From: Diplonema japonicum
Taxonomy: Eukaryota; Euglenozoa; Diplonemea; Diplonemida; Diplonemidae
DNA: 64,000 nucleotides
Assembly (NCBI GenBank): GCA_964019335.1
Contig: OZ025677.1
Coordinates: 310,001-374,000 of the forward strand
Reading direction: 5' to 3'
Of this stretch, positions 47,301 to 57,290 are shown piece by piece. Position 1 is the stretch's first letter, and each line of letters begins with the position of its first letter. The translations under genes and the position numbers were made by a program. Under the pieces are notes generated by a model. The model saw only the letters and a list, made by a program, of their open reading frames with translations. It was not told the DNA's origin and did not search any database.

Positions 47301-48660
47301 TAGGGGCGCTAACAGCAGTGGGATTAAAACAAATACCCAGCGAATCATCCCAGGCACACAGTGGAGAGGACTGCACGCACGCACACTTGTCAGTTACTTC
47401 GTCACACACTAAGGTCTGACATTTTGAATCCCAAATGCACGGCCCGCTAGGGGTTTTGTCAGCGTTGCAATCTAACTGAGTGCCGTATTTATAGGTCATT
47501 GCGCAATAGTTGTCCACACACTGCGGTGGACCTCTCGTCGAATTATCCCAATCACAAGCTGCGTCGGCTTTACAAGTAGCCATATCTGCATGAGCAAAAC
47601 ACCCGTTCTCCACGCACTTCTGAGCGACCCATTTACAAGAGCCCGCCGGGAGGCGTGCCTCGCACGACCCCTCGTTGTAAGTAGCACATCCAGCTAGCAC
47701 AATCAACGTCTCATACACATCACTGAGGCTCATGATCAAGTCACCCACCCCGCCCCACTCGCACACGTAACCTTCAACCAGACCATGCTGAAGGGGGTAA
47801 TCGTACCATTCGCCTGTGTCTTTCAAGTACCCGTAGTTCCCCTTCGTGTCATCCACATTCGGTTCGCCAGACGCCCAATTTGAGTAGGCACCCGAGGCTG
47901 TAGCAAAGCCCGATCCTTTCCCAGAGCCAATGAAGGTGCCATTCCGGCAATCAGGCCCCTTGCAAGGGTTGCCTGACACCGGGAGGGGAAAACCTATATT
48001 GCAAACGGATCTACTGCTGCTCATGAGATCGTAAGGGGGGCACCCTTCAGGGCCTGTCAGCCAGCGCCACTTGCCGTCTGTTGTGATGTCTGCACCCCCG
48101 AGCCAACCCATTCCTTGCAACTTAGCAGCAACGTCCTGCTCAGACTGCGTTGTGATAGTGACGAGATATCCCGCAAGGCCGAGGAGATCATTCGACTTGT
48201 CTTCGCATTTGAGCTGTGCATCATCCCAGCGGTAGTTGCCCGAGTAGGATTTGTAGAAGTGCCCTGTGTGAGTGGAGTACACGGCATGTCCAAAGTTGTA
48301 AGTCAGGCGGCGAGCAGTGCCTGCTCTTGAGGTAGACGTGAAAGTCACGTCGGCGATGGCATCTGAGTACGTTTGGATGGCGGACGTGCCAGAGAGCTGC
48401 AGGACGCCTGTTGTGGCATCGAATGCAGCAACGATACCCAAGGTGGGGCACATATCGCAAGCCAGAATATCGGTGGCGGTATCGAAACCGTCTTCAATAC
48501 TTACAAAAGAGCCTTCAATCATAGTCTGGCACCCTTCACCAGGTATGAACATGATACTTGAACAGTTAATGAATGGGAAGGGCTGCATAGGGGCCCCCCT
48601 GTCATACAAGACGGCATGGCAAGATGCTGTCAGCGACAACAACAGTGTCGCACACCGCAT
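26351..48660 (-). CDS. Giant type I membrane protein with 11 vWA domains, C-type lectin domains and Cys-rich repeats
   Basis: Exons 48660-26470 and 26437-26351 give 7,425 residues. A signal peptide (MRCATLLLSLTASCHA) is followed by a C-type-lectin-like domain (about 115-310; WASGEPN and YVCEWGG). Eleven vWA domains start near bases 46415, 44520, 42720, 41148, 39608, 37800, 36325, 33990, 32440, 30945 and 29440. Each opens with CP-x-(x)D plus hydrophobics, carries FGxHPxGF and RDW, and ends C(D/N)P...G. Between them are dozens of Cys motifs, C-x5-C-x4-D-x2-C-x-W, and a second lectin domain near 34830-34420. Five 38-residue EGF/TIL-like repeats (28620-28200), a Pro/Thr/Ser stalk and one transmembrane helix (about 26600-26520) lead to an acidic tail. 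vWA and lectin domains bind proteins and glycans, so an adhesin or surface receptor is likely. No known gene is recognised. Confidence 0.93.
26438..26469 (-). other. 32-nt intron near the 3' end of the giant gene
   Basis: On the minus strand: donor GTATGTCTTG, acceptor TTCATCACAG, phase 0. Splicing joins SQIELL to KYDENDFVEMGGFDENSPPE and an acidic end; retention would instead add a hydrophobic, basic tail (VCLVFFLIHH). The donor matches the other introns in the window. Confidence 0.85.
26820..28190 (-). repeat. Stalk-encoding tandem repeat, about 13 units of roughly 87 bp
   Basis: Encodes repeats of the type STPKPISDVPATGIPSTAVP plus TNPPTT. Unit length is about 29 residues with small variants. 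Units 3-5 and 6-8 (from the N-terminal side) are nearly the same triplet, showing a higher-order duplication. The composition fits a heavily O-glycosylated spacer between the binding domains and the membrane. Confidence 0.9.
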
Positions 48661-49903
48661 GGAGCTTTTGTTTTTTTTTTACCTATTGTGCGTTTTGGAG
48701 AAGAGTCGTACCGAATATAAATTCCAAAAATAGAATTCGACAGGTGTTAACCGACAAGATGATAAATCACTTTCAGCTATGTTGCATTTGAAAATACACT
48801 TGGTTAGCGAGAGAACAAGCCAGCTCTGTACCTGAAAAAAGATCTTCGATTCTAACGCAAAGACACGAGATCGCATTCGAGTCTAGTAATGCTGTTGATA
48901 CCTGCTGTGCCCGAACACTGCTTGTCACTGCCCAGCTATCCGGCGGCATCTCACAACAGTGCTCCTGTCTCCTTCGTTCATTTCGGAGATGCAGAATTGG
49001 AGCTGCGTTTTCGTGGGGATAGATAAGTCAAGAGACACGCTATACCCGCAACACGACAGGAAGCCCCCGCAACCTGGAGAGAACTGTGTGTGAACTGCGT
49101 CTCCAAGGTTGCTTTCAGAACACAAAGCTCAGTCTTAGACGCGAACCTACACCCTAAACCAACCCCTCAAGCAGCTTGTTGGTGAAGTGTTCACTCAAAA
49201 TATAAGATGCAGGACCCACAGTGTCGCGGAAGTGTTTTACCAGTCGTATAGCCACTGTCAACACAGGCCGCACACCTTTTCGAAGCTGTTCAACAGCAGC
49301 ATTTTTAATTGAGCTGTAGTTAGACAGCAGAGGCAGAACAACAACCACTTAAATAAAATAAGGTAAAACTAACCACGGGTTCGCGTTCTACTCATAGTTG
49401 AAAAAAAGTTGTCTCGATTTTAGTGGTGCCATGCAGTATGTGACACAGCGGCCACCCTTGTGAAACTTCGCCCCGAAGCCTCCCAAGTCCCTGTGGTCCC
49501 GTAGAAAGTAAAAGTGGAGAGGTAAAGAAAGCTTGGAAATTGAAATAGGGAGAGGGGCCACAGAAGCAATTAAACACCAACTAGAGAGTTGTGGGAGGCT
49601 TGCTTCACTGGCACGATGCCGCGGGGAGGCTACTTGCCTGACCTGGTGAAGCCACCTCCTTGTTCGATGTAATGGGATAAGGGACTCTCCGTTGAGGGCG
49701 ATGCTAACTGGCGCCACGCGTAGGGTGGGCTCTCCACCCCCGTCCAGGTTTCCCCACGTGTACGGCTTTAGAACGAGAGTTTCCCTTTCGCTTGTGTTTC
49801 TCCAAACCACAATTACCAGGAACCACCACAGGGAGGTTGGAAACATTGGTCCCCCAAAAAAAGCATGATCAAATGCAAAGGCTAGTGGATTTTAATTCAA
49901 TTG
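48661..49903. other. Spacer with two weak minus-strand open frames
   Basis: No recognised gene. A minus-strand frame from ATG 49846 (MFPTSLWWFLVIVVWRNTSE) stays open for 152 codons to 49388 and begins with a hydrophobic segment; it starts 58 bases after the stop of UBL-ankyrin gene 2 and might be a small gene or chance. Another minus-strand stretch, about 49350-49154, reads VLPLLSNYSSIKNAAVEQLR and looks protein-like but has no ATG; an AG lies just before it, so it could be an exon remnant. Confidence 0.3.
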
Positions 49904-50680
49904 TTAGAGCTCGAAGGCCCTCACAGTCGGATCGGCACCTTGGCTCAAAAGATATTCAACGACATCTTCCTCTATGGTGCTGAGGAGCGCTGTTCTTCCT
50001 GAATAGTCCTTGGCATCAATCACTGCGCCGGCATCAACAAGAAGCTTTGCAATCTCGTAGCTCGGTGCATAGTGCAGGGGTGCTCTTAGCTTGTTGTCGC
50101 ACAGGCGCACGTCGGCGCCATTGGAAAGAAGTACCTTAACCAGTTCAGCTTTGTTGTGCTTCACAGCAATGTGCAGGGAAGTGGACTTGTCTACACACCG
50201 ATCTGCATTCACATCTGCCCCAAGGCCGATCAGGCTCGCGACGAGCCTAACATGTCTATGAAGGCACTTGTGCAGCACAGTCTCCCCATTCTCGTAAGTT
50301 TCGAGCAGTGCCGGGTTGCTCTCCGCAAAGAGCGACAGCACAGAAGTATTACAAGGAGCACCACCACCAGTTACGCCTAAAACCCGCATGAATTCATTAA
50401 ATGTAGGAAACAATCCCATCTCACGTAGATGCGCAGCTGCGCGTGCTGCCTTGTCCACCCTCACTACCACCTCATCACCGTCGCTGAAACAATGTCCGCT
50501 TATTGGTAAAGTCATATCCCTTAATATCTCCTCTTCATGAACCAACACAAACATTCCTTTTGACAAACCACAAGCAGAGGCTGCTTTCAAGGCAAGGTCT
50601 CCCATACACTGCTTCCCCGCTATCTCCACATCAGCAGCTGATGTCTCCCCTTCCACACGGAGGGACAGTGAGAGCGACAT
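49904..50680 (-). CDS. Ubiquitin-like plus ankyrin-repeat protein, copy 2
   Basis: 258 residues, no intron. ATG 50680 is used; it lies about 39 bases after a TATTTCTTTCAG acceptor-like site. Residues about 1-75 are ubiquitin-like (MSLSLSLRVEGETSAADVEI, then VLVHEEEILRDMTLP and GDEVVVRV), with no C-terminal GG. A linker (about 80-130) leads to ankyrin repeats: NGETVLHKCLHRHVRLVASL, STSLHIAVKHNKAELVKVLL, LRAPLHYAPSYEIAKLLVDA and GRTALLSTIEEDVVEYLL. The domain order equals that of the gene at 21437-22611, but sequence identity is low, so the pair is an old duplication or members of a larger family. Likely an intracellular adaptor; partners unknown. Confidence 0.85.
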   Translation of the reverse strand: MSLSLSLRVEGETSAADVEIAGKQCMGDLALKAASACGLSKGMFVLVHEEEILRDMTLPISGHCFSDGDEVVVRVDKAARAAAHLREMGLFPTFNEFMRVLGVTGGGAPCNTSVLSLFAESNPALLETYENGETVLHKCLHRHVRLVASLIGLGADVNADRCVDKSTSLHIAVKHNKAELVKVLLSNGADVRLCDNKLRAPLHYAPSYEIAKLLVDAGAVIDAKDYSGRTALLSTIEEDVVEYLLSQGADPTVRAFEL

Positions 50681-51080
50681 ATTGAGTACCGTGTAATGCA
50701 ACGAATTCTACTGAAAGAAATAGTTGTACAATACGTGTTAAGGCGAATAACAATGAAAGGAGCGTCAAGGGGGAGGGATGTAAAAGAACAGGACAAGCAA
50801 CGATTAAGGGCTTGAAACACCACACGATAAAAAAAGAGATAAGAAAGCACATAAAAATAAAACAAAAGAAAGTCCTGTACGATGAAATAAAGTAAAATAA
50901 AATCTACCGCATTCAAAAGAGAAATGTTTTTCGCCAGGAATTTAATCTAAAATGGGAAATACGTTCACCATGAGCCAATCTTCGCCATTCTTCCCATCCA
51001 GAAAAATATACTCAGTTACCACCACGCGCGCGAATCTTCTTTCCGAATACTGTAAAATAAAACTAACTAAAATACAAGCT
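50681..51080. other. Spacer between UBL-ankyrin gene 2 and the esterase gene
   Basis: Contains acceptor-like pyrimidine-AG for the minus-strand gene (TTTCTTTCAG, about 50710-50720) and AT-rich sequence with AATAAA-type motifs on the minus strand for the 3' end of the esterase. No gene seen. Confidence 0.5.
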
Positions 51081-52721
51081 CTACGGGTTGTTGTTGTAGC
51101 CCAGCTTATCCCACATGTCGCAGGCATCGGTATAGAGGTTCGTCTTCATGGAGATCGGGGTAGTGAGGTCCATGTGGTTGTCGGTGCCGGTCTTAGTGTC
51201 CTCGTTGTAAGTGTATGGTTCCCAGGAAACACACGAGGGGCAGTTCGGGTAGCCGTCCTTCGGGAGGGACGTCCAGAAGCCGCTCATTTTGTCAGACAGC
51301 ACGTAGTCAGAAGTTGTCCAGTTTGTCCCCTTGCTCGCCAGAGCGAAGACATATGGGATCTCCGAGCTGTGGTAGTCCCCCGTCTTGTTGTAGGCGGGGC
51401 TGTTCAAGACCTGTGTGAACTGGTACTGGAAAGCAGGCGACTTCCTCCCAGGGTGCTTGACAATGGCACGGAGCAGGTGCCTCGTCGGGCATGTGAAAAT
51501 GAAGTCTCTCAGAATCCTGTCCATGACCTGCGTGAGGGACATACTGTTCGTCTGGTAGAAGTCAGTAACTGTCTTGGCCGTGGACTCGTTCAGGAAGTGC
51601 CTCAGAGACTTCTGGAACCCTTCCGGCGTGAGGGGGTACACCACAGGGATGGGGTCGTTCACTACGAGCACCACACCGGGAACGAAGATGGTGCCTTCAT
51701 CCTTGTTGGTTCCTATGATGAGCGGGACGTCAGCTGTCTGCCCGTTCAAAGCCATATCGATGGGGGACTCGGGCAACGCCCTTCCGTCAACGACAGGCCA
51801 CCAGTTCATGATGGGAGCTACCCTAGGCATGATACCTGCTTCAGCTTTCGGGTATGCCTTCCTCCATGCGAGGAGGGGCGACAGCACGTCGTCGAGGGAC
51901 AGTGAACGGAGGCAGTCCAGCTGCGAGGGCCCTGCAGAGCAGTTCACGTGCTGTGAGTAGAACTCACCAAAAGTGGTAGCATTCTTGTACGAGTACCACA
52001 TGATGTCAGACACCGGGAGCGAAGACTCGGCGATAGCACCGTGGAAGAGGCCACGCGACCCAGGCATCGAGATCTGTGCCACAATAGAGCAGCCGCCTGC
52101 AGACTCCCCAAAAATAGTCACCTTGTCCTTGTTGCCGCCGAATGCCTCGATGTTCTCTTGAACCCACTTAAGGGCGAGCTGTTGGTCAAGAAGGCCGTAG
52201 TTACCGGTGGTGTTGTGCTCGTTCATGAGGGACTGCAGTGCGAGGAAGCCGAGGTTGCCAAGACGGTAGTTCATAGACACAACTATGACATTGTGCTTCC
52301 TTGCCAGCTCTTTCCCGTTGTAGTCGCCGCCCTGGTCGTCGCCACCGAGAACGAAGGCACCGCCATAGATCCACACCATCACGGGGAGCTTCTCGGTACG
52401 GAGCGATGGCCTGTAGACCTCTAGCGTCAAGCAGTCCTCCTTGCCTGTGAATATATTTTTTGTGGCATGCATCTGCGGGCAGAATGGCGTTTGCTCTAAC
52501 CCCGTGACAATGGTCTCGTTCCAAGGTCCCTTCTTCACAGGGGGGCTGAACCTCAACTTCCCTAGAGGGGGCTCAGCGAACGGTATCCCGTAGAAGTACT
52601 CTGTGCCTTCTTCCACACTGATCCTCCCCTTCACAGCGCCCTGCTTCGTCATAACTTCGGGTCCTGGAAGCTGCCCAGCACACGTCCCTACGAGGACTGC
52701 AAACATAGCCTTTGCGAGCAT
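51081..52721 (-). CDS. Secreted type-B carboxylesterase (alpha/beta hydrolase)
   Basis: 546 residues, intronless, close to the family's usual length. A signal peptide (MLAKAMFAVLVGTCAGQ) is followed by the carboxylesterase fold. Visible motifs: EDCLTLEVYRP, the oxyanion-hole MVWIYGGAFVLGG, the nucleophile elbow in FGESAGGCSI (Ser near residue 205), the acid in GTNKDEGTIF (Glu near 342) and the His in GDYHSSEIPYVF (about 451). The triad is therefore complete and the enzyme is predicted active. It hydrolyses carboxylic esters; the exact substrate cannot be told. No C-terminal membrane anchor or retention motif is obvious (the end is LGYNNNP), so it is probably secreted or lysosomal. The ATG begins the signal peptide and is the first in frame. 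Confidence 0.95.
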   Translation of the reverse strand: MLAKAMFAVLVGTCAGQLPGPEVMTKQGAVKGRISVEEGTEYFYGIPFAEPPLGKLRFSPPVKKGPWNETIVTGLEQTPFCPQMHATKNIFTGKEDCLTLEVYRPSLRTEKLPVMVWIYGGAFVLGGDDQGGDYNGKELARKHNVIVVSMNYRLGNLGFLALQSLMNEHNTTGNYGLLDQQLALKWVQENIEAFGGNKDKVTIFGESAGGCSIVAQISMPGSRGLFHGAIAESSLPVSDIMWYSYKNATTFGEFYSQHVNCSAGPSQLDCLRSLSLDDVLSPLLAWRKAYPKAEAGIMPRVAPIMNWWPVVDGRALPESPIDMALNGQTADVPLIIGTNKDEGTIFVPGVVLVVNDPIPVVYPLTPEGFQKSLRHFLNESTAKTVTDFYQTNSMSLTQVMDRILRDFIFTCPTRHLLRAIVKHPGRKSPAFQYQFTQVLNSPAYNKTGDYHSSEIPYVFALASKGTNWTTSDYVLSDKMSGFWTSLPKDGYPNCPSCVSWEPYTYNEDTKTGTDNHMDLTTPISMKTNLYTDACDMWDKLGYNNNP

Positions 52722-54940
52722 CTTGTGTATGTCTTAACTGAATATGCTTCATTGTCAGAGTATGAGAAATGGGTCATATGTAATGTTAAAGAGAGAAATA
52801 GAATGGAAAGGAAAGAAGGAAACAAAAAGAAAATAGAAGAAAAGCCCTCGTGTATCCAAAGGTTTCGTGAAATAAAAAAAAAGGGGGGGAGGGGAGGAAA
52901 GGAAAGTGGCTATAAGAAACTTCCGTAAAAAACAAATGAAATTATAATTGCGTTCATTTCGTTTTTCTTCTGCAACAAGAATTGAATGGAAAAGTAGTAT
53001 AAATGGAATATACTTGGTTCACCGAACAAGTCCTCCGTGGGAGCGCGCGTCTTATCCCATTTCTGCTTGCTCTTGCGCGCTGATGCCAAAGAATATCACC
53101 TGGAACGTGCATTCGCTGGGCCCCACGGAATACTGCCATGCAGTGCGCTTTAACAAAAAGAATGTCGAAGACCTTTCGTTTTACAGTAGAAAAGTCATGT
53201 GTGTTCCTGCTGCGGGTGGTAGTTGCACGTGCTTATGTTTTCTTTTTCGTTTTCTTTTCAAAGGCGAATTAACAAAATAAAAGGGTCTTGGGGGGAGTAA
53301 AAAAAAGACTCTGTAAAAGTCGCTGTAAATGAAAAGAGCGAAAGCTATTGGTATACTTATATGGTCAATTATTCGCTATTTGTCACGAAGCTATTTTCTT
53401 TTTTCTTTTCACCTTGTCATAGAGTGGCTATACAAACTAAACTATGGCAATTTTTCTCTCTGGGGACATTTCTTGGCATTGTCCTCTTTGGTACAAAATA
53501 AAAAAAAAAAGGGAATTTCAAGATTTGCTTGACACGATTTGTGACATATACGAATACTTGACTGTTTATAGTCTAGAGAGGGGGGGGGGGGGGGGGCATT
53601 AACCAAAAGATATTTTCCTTTCTTTTTTTTTGGCTTTTTTCCTTCCACACTTTTCCCCTTGACCACTTGGAAAAAAAGGGGAGAGAAAAGAAAAGACCAA
53701 GAAGAGTCACTGGCCTTTCTGCGCGCCTAGATTTGGAGAAGTTTGTAACCCGTAAACACGTTTTCAATGCCCCCCTTTTTGAAAAAAGAAGAAAATGAAT
53801 TGTTGGGAGAAAAGAAAGGTAATGTCGCATTTGAGTTCGCGCCCTTAATAGTTCCACACAAGATATCACGCAACTACAAGAGAAAAAAAGAGGCGGAATA
53901 AATAAAAAAAGTAAAAAAAAAAGAAAAAGAGACTTTTTAAGGGTGCCTATAGGCCCTGCTCAAGCATCGTCTACTTGATTACAGGGGGCGCGCCTCGGCC
54001 TAGCTTCTTCTGCGTTCCGCGTCGTGTCCTTATTGCGTGCGGTGTGCAACTCAACCCCAGCCAGGGCGCCCCTGATAACCAAGATTCTGAGCCCAGCTAT
54101 TATCACAACAGATAATTGTATTTTACGTCACTCGAGCAAAATAAGAAATTCACGAGCGAGTTCTTTTCTTTTTTTCCAAGAGAGTGAAGTGACATAAAAT
54201 GTATTGGAGGGTGTGTTTTCATTTCAGAATCCCTAAATAGGAAAAAAAAATCAAAATCCAAAATCTTGCAAAAAGAAAAATTAAAAAAAGAAAAGTCTCA
54301 TGCCCACCCCAATTCGAACCGGGCTGAAAAAACGAAAAATAAAAAAAAAGAAAAAATAAAAAAAGAAAAAAACTCAAATTGAGCTCCCTGAGACGAAGCT
54401 GCATGCCCTAAAAGGGGTGGGGGTATGGCCAGTACTAGGTCTCTCAGTTTCGGTCAAGTCTCGCGAATCCTCCAGGTGCTAACCTCATCAGGCGAGAGGC
54501 ACCCTTCAACGGAAAAAAGAAAAAAACGGGTTCACGGAAAGATTTGAAAATACCACCGCCTGAAATAAAATCTGAAAGAATAACGTTTCCCAAATAATAT
54601 GAACGCAGAAAGAAAAAAAAAAGAGATAAAGGAGGTTCCTGTTTTAAAAAAAAAAAAGAATGGGACGCACAGAGCGTAAAGGCTGCTGGTGCCTTTCACC
54701 AACAAACTTCACCATGGCGGGTGACCTATCTACCTTCAGAAATCCATGTGGGGGGGGGGGGGTCCTTCGAAAAAAGCACTACTTTATTCTTTTTTTTTTT
54801 TGCCATTGGGTATAACATCGAATCACTAAAGATGGACTTGTCCGAAAATTTATACATATAAAAAAAAAAAACTCGTGTTACTTTCTTTCTGGGGGGGAAA
54901 AATCAACGTTTTTCAGAAGAAAAATAAGGCGATCTAGGAG
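52722..54940. other. Intergenic, low complexity
   Basis: Purine-rich upstream flank of the esterase gene (52780-52910), then AT-rich DNA with an 18-G run (about 53580), A-runs and a further G-run (about 54751). A plus-strand frame from ATG 53082 (MPKNITWNVHSLGPTEYCHA) looks protein-like for about 37 codons but then degrades. A T-arm-like string near 54300-54325 on the minus strand (GGTTCGAATTGGGG) does not fold into a tRNA. Confidence 0.4.
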
Positions 54941-55458
54941 ATGTTCATGTTGACGAGCAATGTGAAGGCGGGACCTTCTTTTTTGCGTGGGCTACTGAAC
55001 GTGACCAAAAACACCCCCAACAAGCTGAAGTTACTGAAAAACGTTGTTTTTTACCTTTTCTTTTTTGCTTTTTGGGCGCACAAAATCGTTAAGAGCGCTT
55101 TTGATTCGACTACATACTTCACACAGCAACTAGACCGGGCGAGGGAACATAAAGAGAGGGAGGGTGGAGAGGGGTTCACCAAAAGGATAGAAGCAGGCCT
55201 AAAAACCTCCAGCTGGCTGAGCACAGCTCAATCACAGCCGGGGGGAAGTCAGGTATGTAATTATTTGTGTTTTCGCAAAAAAAAAAAAAAAAAAGAAGAA
55301 GAAATAAAATAAAATAAACTAAATATATACTGTAAAAAAAGCCGTGGGGTGTGACGGAGAGCGTGGCAAAGAGGTGGCCTATCAAATCAGCTCTATTGAT
55401 GTTCCTTGCCCGCTCCCCCTCCTTTCTTTCGCTGTATTTCTCCCGTTTTACAGTATAA
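54941..55458 (+). CDS. Possible small spliced membrane protein, unknown
   Basis: A candidate gene. Exon 1 (54941-55252) starts MFMLTSNVKAGPSFLRGLLN, includes one hydrophobic segment (NVVFYLFFFAFWAHKIV, about residues 34-50) and a charged stretch (DRAREHKEREGGE), and ends GGSQ at a GTATGT donor like those of the confirmed introns. Joining to 55342 after an A-run AG opens PWGVTESVAKRWPIKSALLM to a TAA at 55458, giving 142 residues. A Lys/Arg-containing N-terminus would fit a mitochondrial or inner-membrane protein, but I recognise no family. It would be the only plus-strand gene in the right half, and the second exon could be open by chance. Confidence 0.35.
55253..55341 (+). other. Putative 89-nt intron of the small membrane protein gene
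   Basis: GTATGT donor, A-rich body and AAAAAAAG acceptor, similar in style to the A-run acceptor of GT92 copy 1. Support comes only from frame continuity. Confidence 0.3.
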
Positions 55459-55617
55459 AAAAAAACCAAAACAAAATAAAAAAGTAACAAATCCGTATTT
55501 CATTTCGCTCGTCCTCAAAGCAGCACGGTAGTACCAGCTTTCCCCTTCCCCTGCGTACAGTAAGCAGAAAGAGGAAGAGGAGGGATAAAAGGGAAAGAAG
55601 AAAAAAAAAAAAAAGAC

Positions 55618-55803
55618 TATGAGCTCGTCTGGAAAAAAGATGTCCACACTTTTCTTGATTGAGGGTCCAAAACTTCTATTTAAAAAGGGGAAGAACGCAA
55701 CCAAAAGGCTTCAGGTGGCGATGCTTGTTTCTACAGAAGTCCGAAAGAAATGTACTGGGGTGCAGGGTCATTTGTAGACATTCCTTTCCGGGCGAGCTCA
55801 CAT
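55618..55803 (+). mobile_element. Short inverted-repeat element, GAGCTCGTCC family
   Basis: Left end TATGAGCTCGTCTGG then GATGTCCACACTTTT; right end, reversed, TGTGAGCTCGCCCGG then GAATGTCTACAAATGACCCT. Left and right ends match those of the larger element at 57291-58081, with about 186 bp in total, so this is an internally deleted or MITE-like relative. Confidence 0.75.
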
Positions 55804-56346
55804 CGAAACAAACAGAAAAGAAAAGGAAACAAAAAGCAAAGACGCGATAATAGGAAAAGAGTAGTTCACATGAAAGGGATATTCTGATTTCTTTTTTCAA
55901 TTTATTTATTTTTCTTTATCGGCATTATTCTGATTTTCTTCTTATTGAGAAGCAGTCCTGAATCCTTCAAGAGGCTGGGCAGTGGGTGGTAATAACGGGG
56001 GGAGAAACCTTTAACAATGCAAAAATAGATAAAAAAAGGGAAAAGAAAGTATGAGAGTGCCCCTGCAGCCTCAGCGCCAATTCTTTTCTGAAATGCATGA
56101 GATGATTCTGGATAAAAAGCGTACAAAAAAAAAAAAAGAAGGAAAGAAAGAAGAAAAAGAAGGGAAAACAACGTAGTTGTTGCTTCTTCTGGGGTGTTAG
56201 GTTCCAAGGTGGAAATCTAAACACTGCAAAAAAAGAGTTACTAAACGTTGTTTTCCTCAAAAAAAAAAAAAGAAGTAGAAGAATTTTTAAAAAAAAAAAA
56301 AAACGTCTCGCATTTTCTTCTTTTTGTTGAGGCTTGCAACATTTGA

Positions 56347-56691
56347 TAACGCTTCATATCCGCTAGTGACCCGGCACAGCCATTGCTTTTTCTAGGGATG
56401 GAACGGATTTATATGTACCCGGGGCCCAATGTCCGACATATGAAATTCTTCTTGTACTAAAGTTCTTTTGTACAATGCAGTTTTGGTGGAACCTTGTAAT
56501 TTTTCGTCTTCCTTGGAACTCACCGTTCTTTGATGTCCAATATATATTACATGGATCTTTTGGGGAAAAAAAATCAATGAACCTTTGGGCGACCTTTGCC
56601 ATTTTTCGAGGTTTTTAATAAAATTCCCCCTTTAAAACCCCTATGACCAATTTGGACATAGGCCGGGTCATTTAGCGGATATGAAGCGTAA
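56347..56691. mobile_element. 339-bp MITE with TAA target duplication (Harbinger/Tourist-like)
   Basis: The element proper is 56350-56688. Its terminal inverted repeats begin CGCTTCATATCCGCTA on both ends and continue with TGACCCGGC after a 1-2 bp difference. TAA is duplicated at 56347-56349 and 56689-56691. Removing the element and one TAA restores TTTGATAAATTTCGGTGTGC, which is found uninterrupted at 5606-5652. A 3-bp TWA duplication is typical of PIF/Harbinger-related MITEs; no transposase is encoded. Confidence 0.88.
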
Positions 56692-57290
56692 ATTTCGGTG
56701 TGCGGGTGGGTGCTCACCGTTCAGGGAGAAATTCACACTAATCGGTCACCGTGCTGCGGTTGCTGTCTGGTGCCTGCTGTGGAAAAAAAAAAAAAGAGTC
56801 GACTGATTGTTTGTGCAAGCCGGTCGCAGCCGGCAGCACAGTCCGGGTCCGCCGGCGCCGTGGGGGCCACCTCCGGGTATAGCATAACCGACAACTCCGA
56901 CGGGTCGATGTCTGCGCAAGCCATATTTTTGTTTGTGCAAGCCGTTTTCACCTACAGTAGGGATAAACGGACAAGCTGCCTCTACTCTTTTTTGCAATAA
57001 CAATTCTTTTCAAAAACTTGTTTACTTGTTCCAGCAAAAAAAAAATGCCAAAAAATATATATGCAGGAGGACGAGGTGTGGTGTCCCCGGGCAACCTCCT
57101 AAGAAAAAAAGAAACTTAAGAGTTAAAGGAAGTCTTTCCCCCCAAAAAAAGAAAAGTAATAGCCGTTTTGGTTTCAACTCGAGCAAAGAAGTGTGAGAAG
57201 CATAAGACAACGTAAAACCTAATGAAGTGGAATTCCTTGCTCGGCACAAAAGATGACCAAGTTCTAGTTAAATCATTTTTTGCGCTTTTA

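Noticed and set aside
54295-54330. tRNA-like T arm (GGTTCGAATTGGGG on the minus strand)
   Set aside because: T-stem pairing fails and the adjoining sequence is A/T runs with no anticodon arm.
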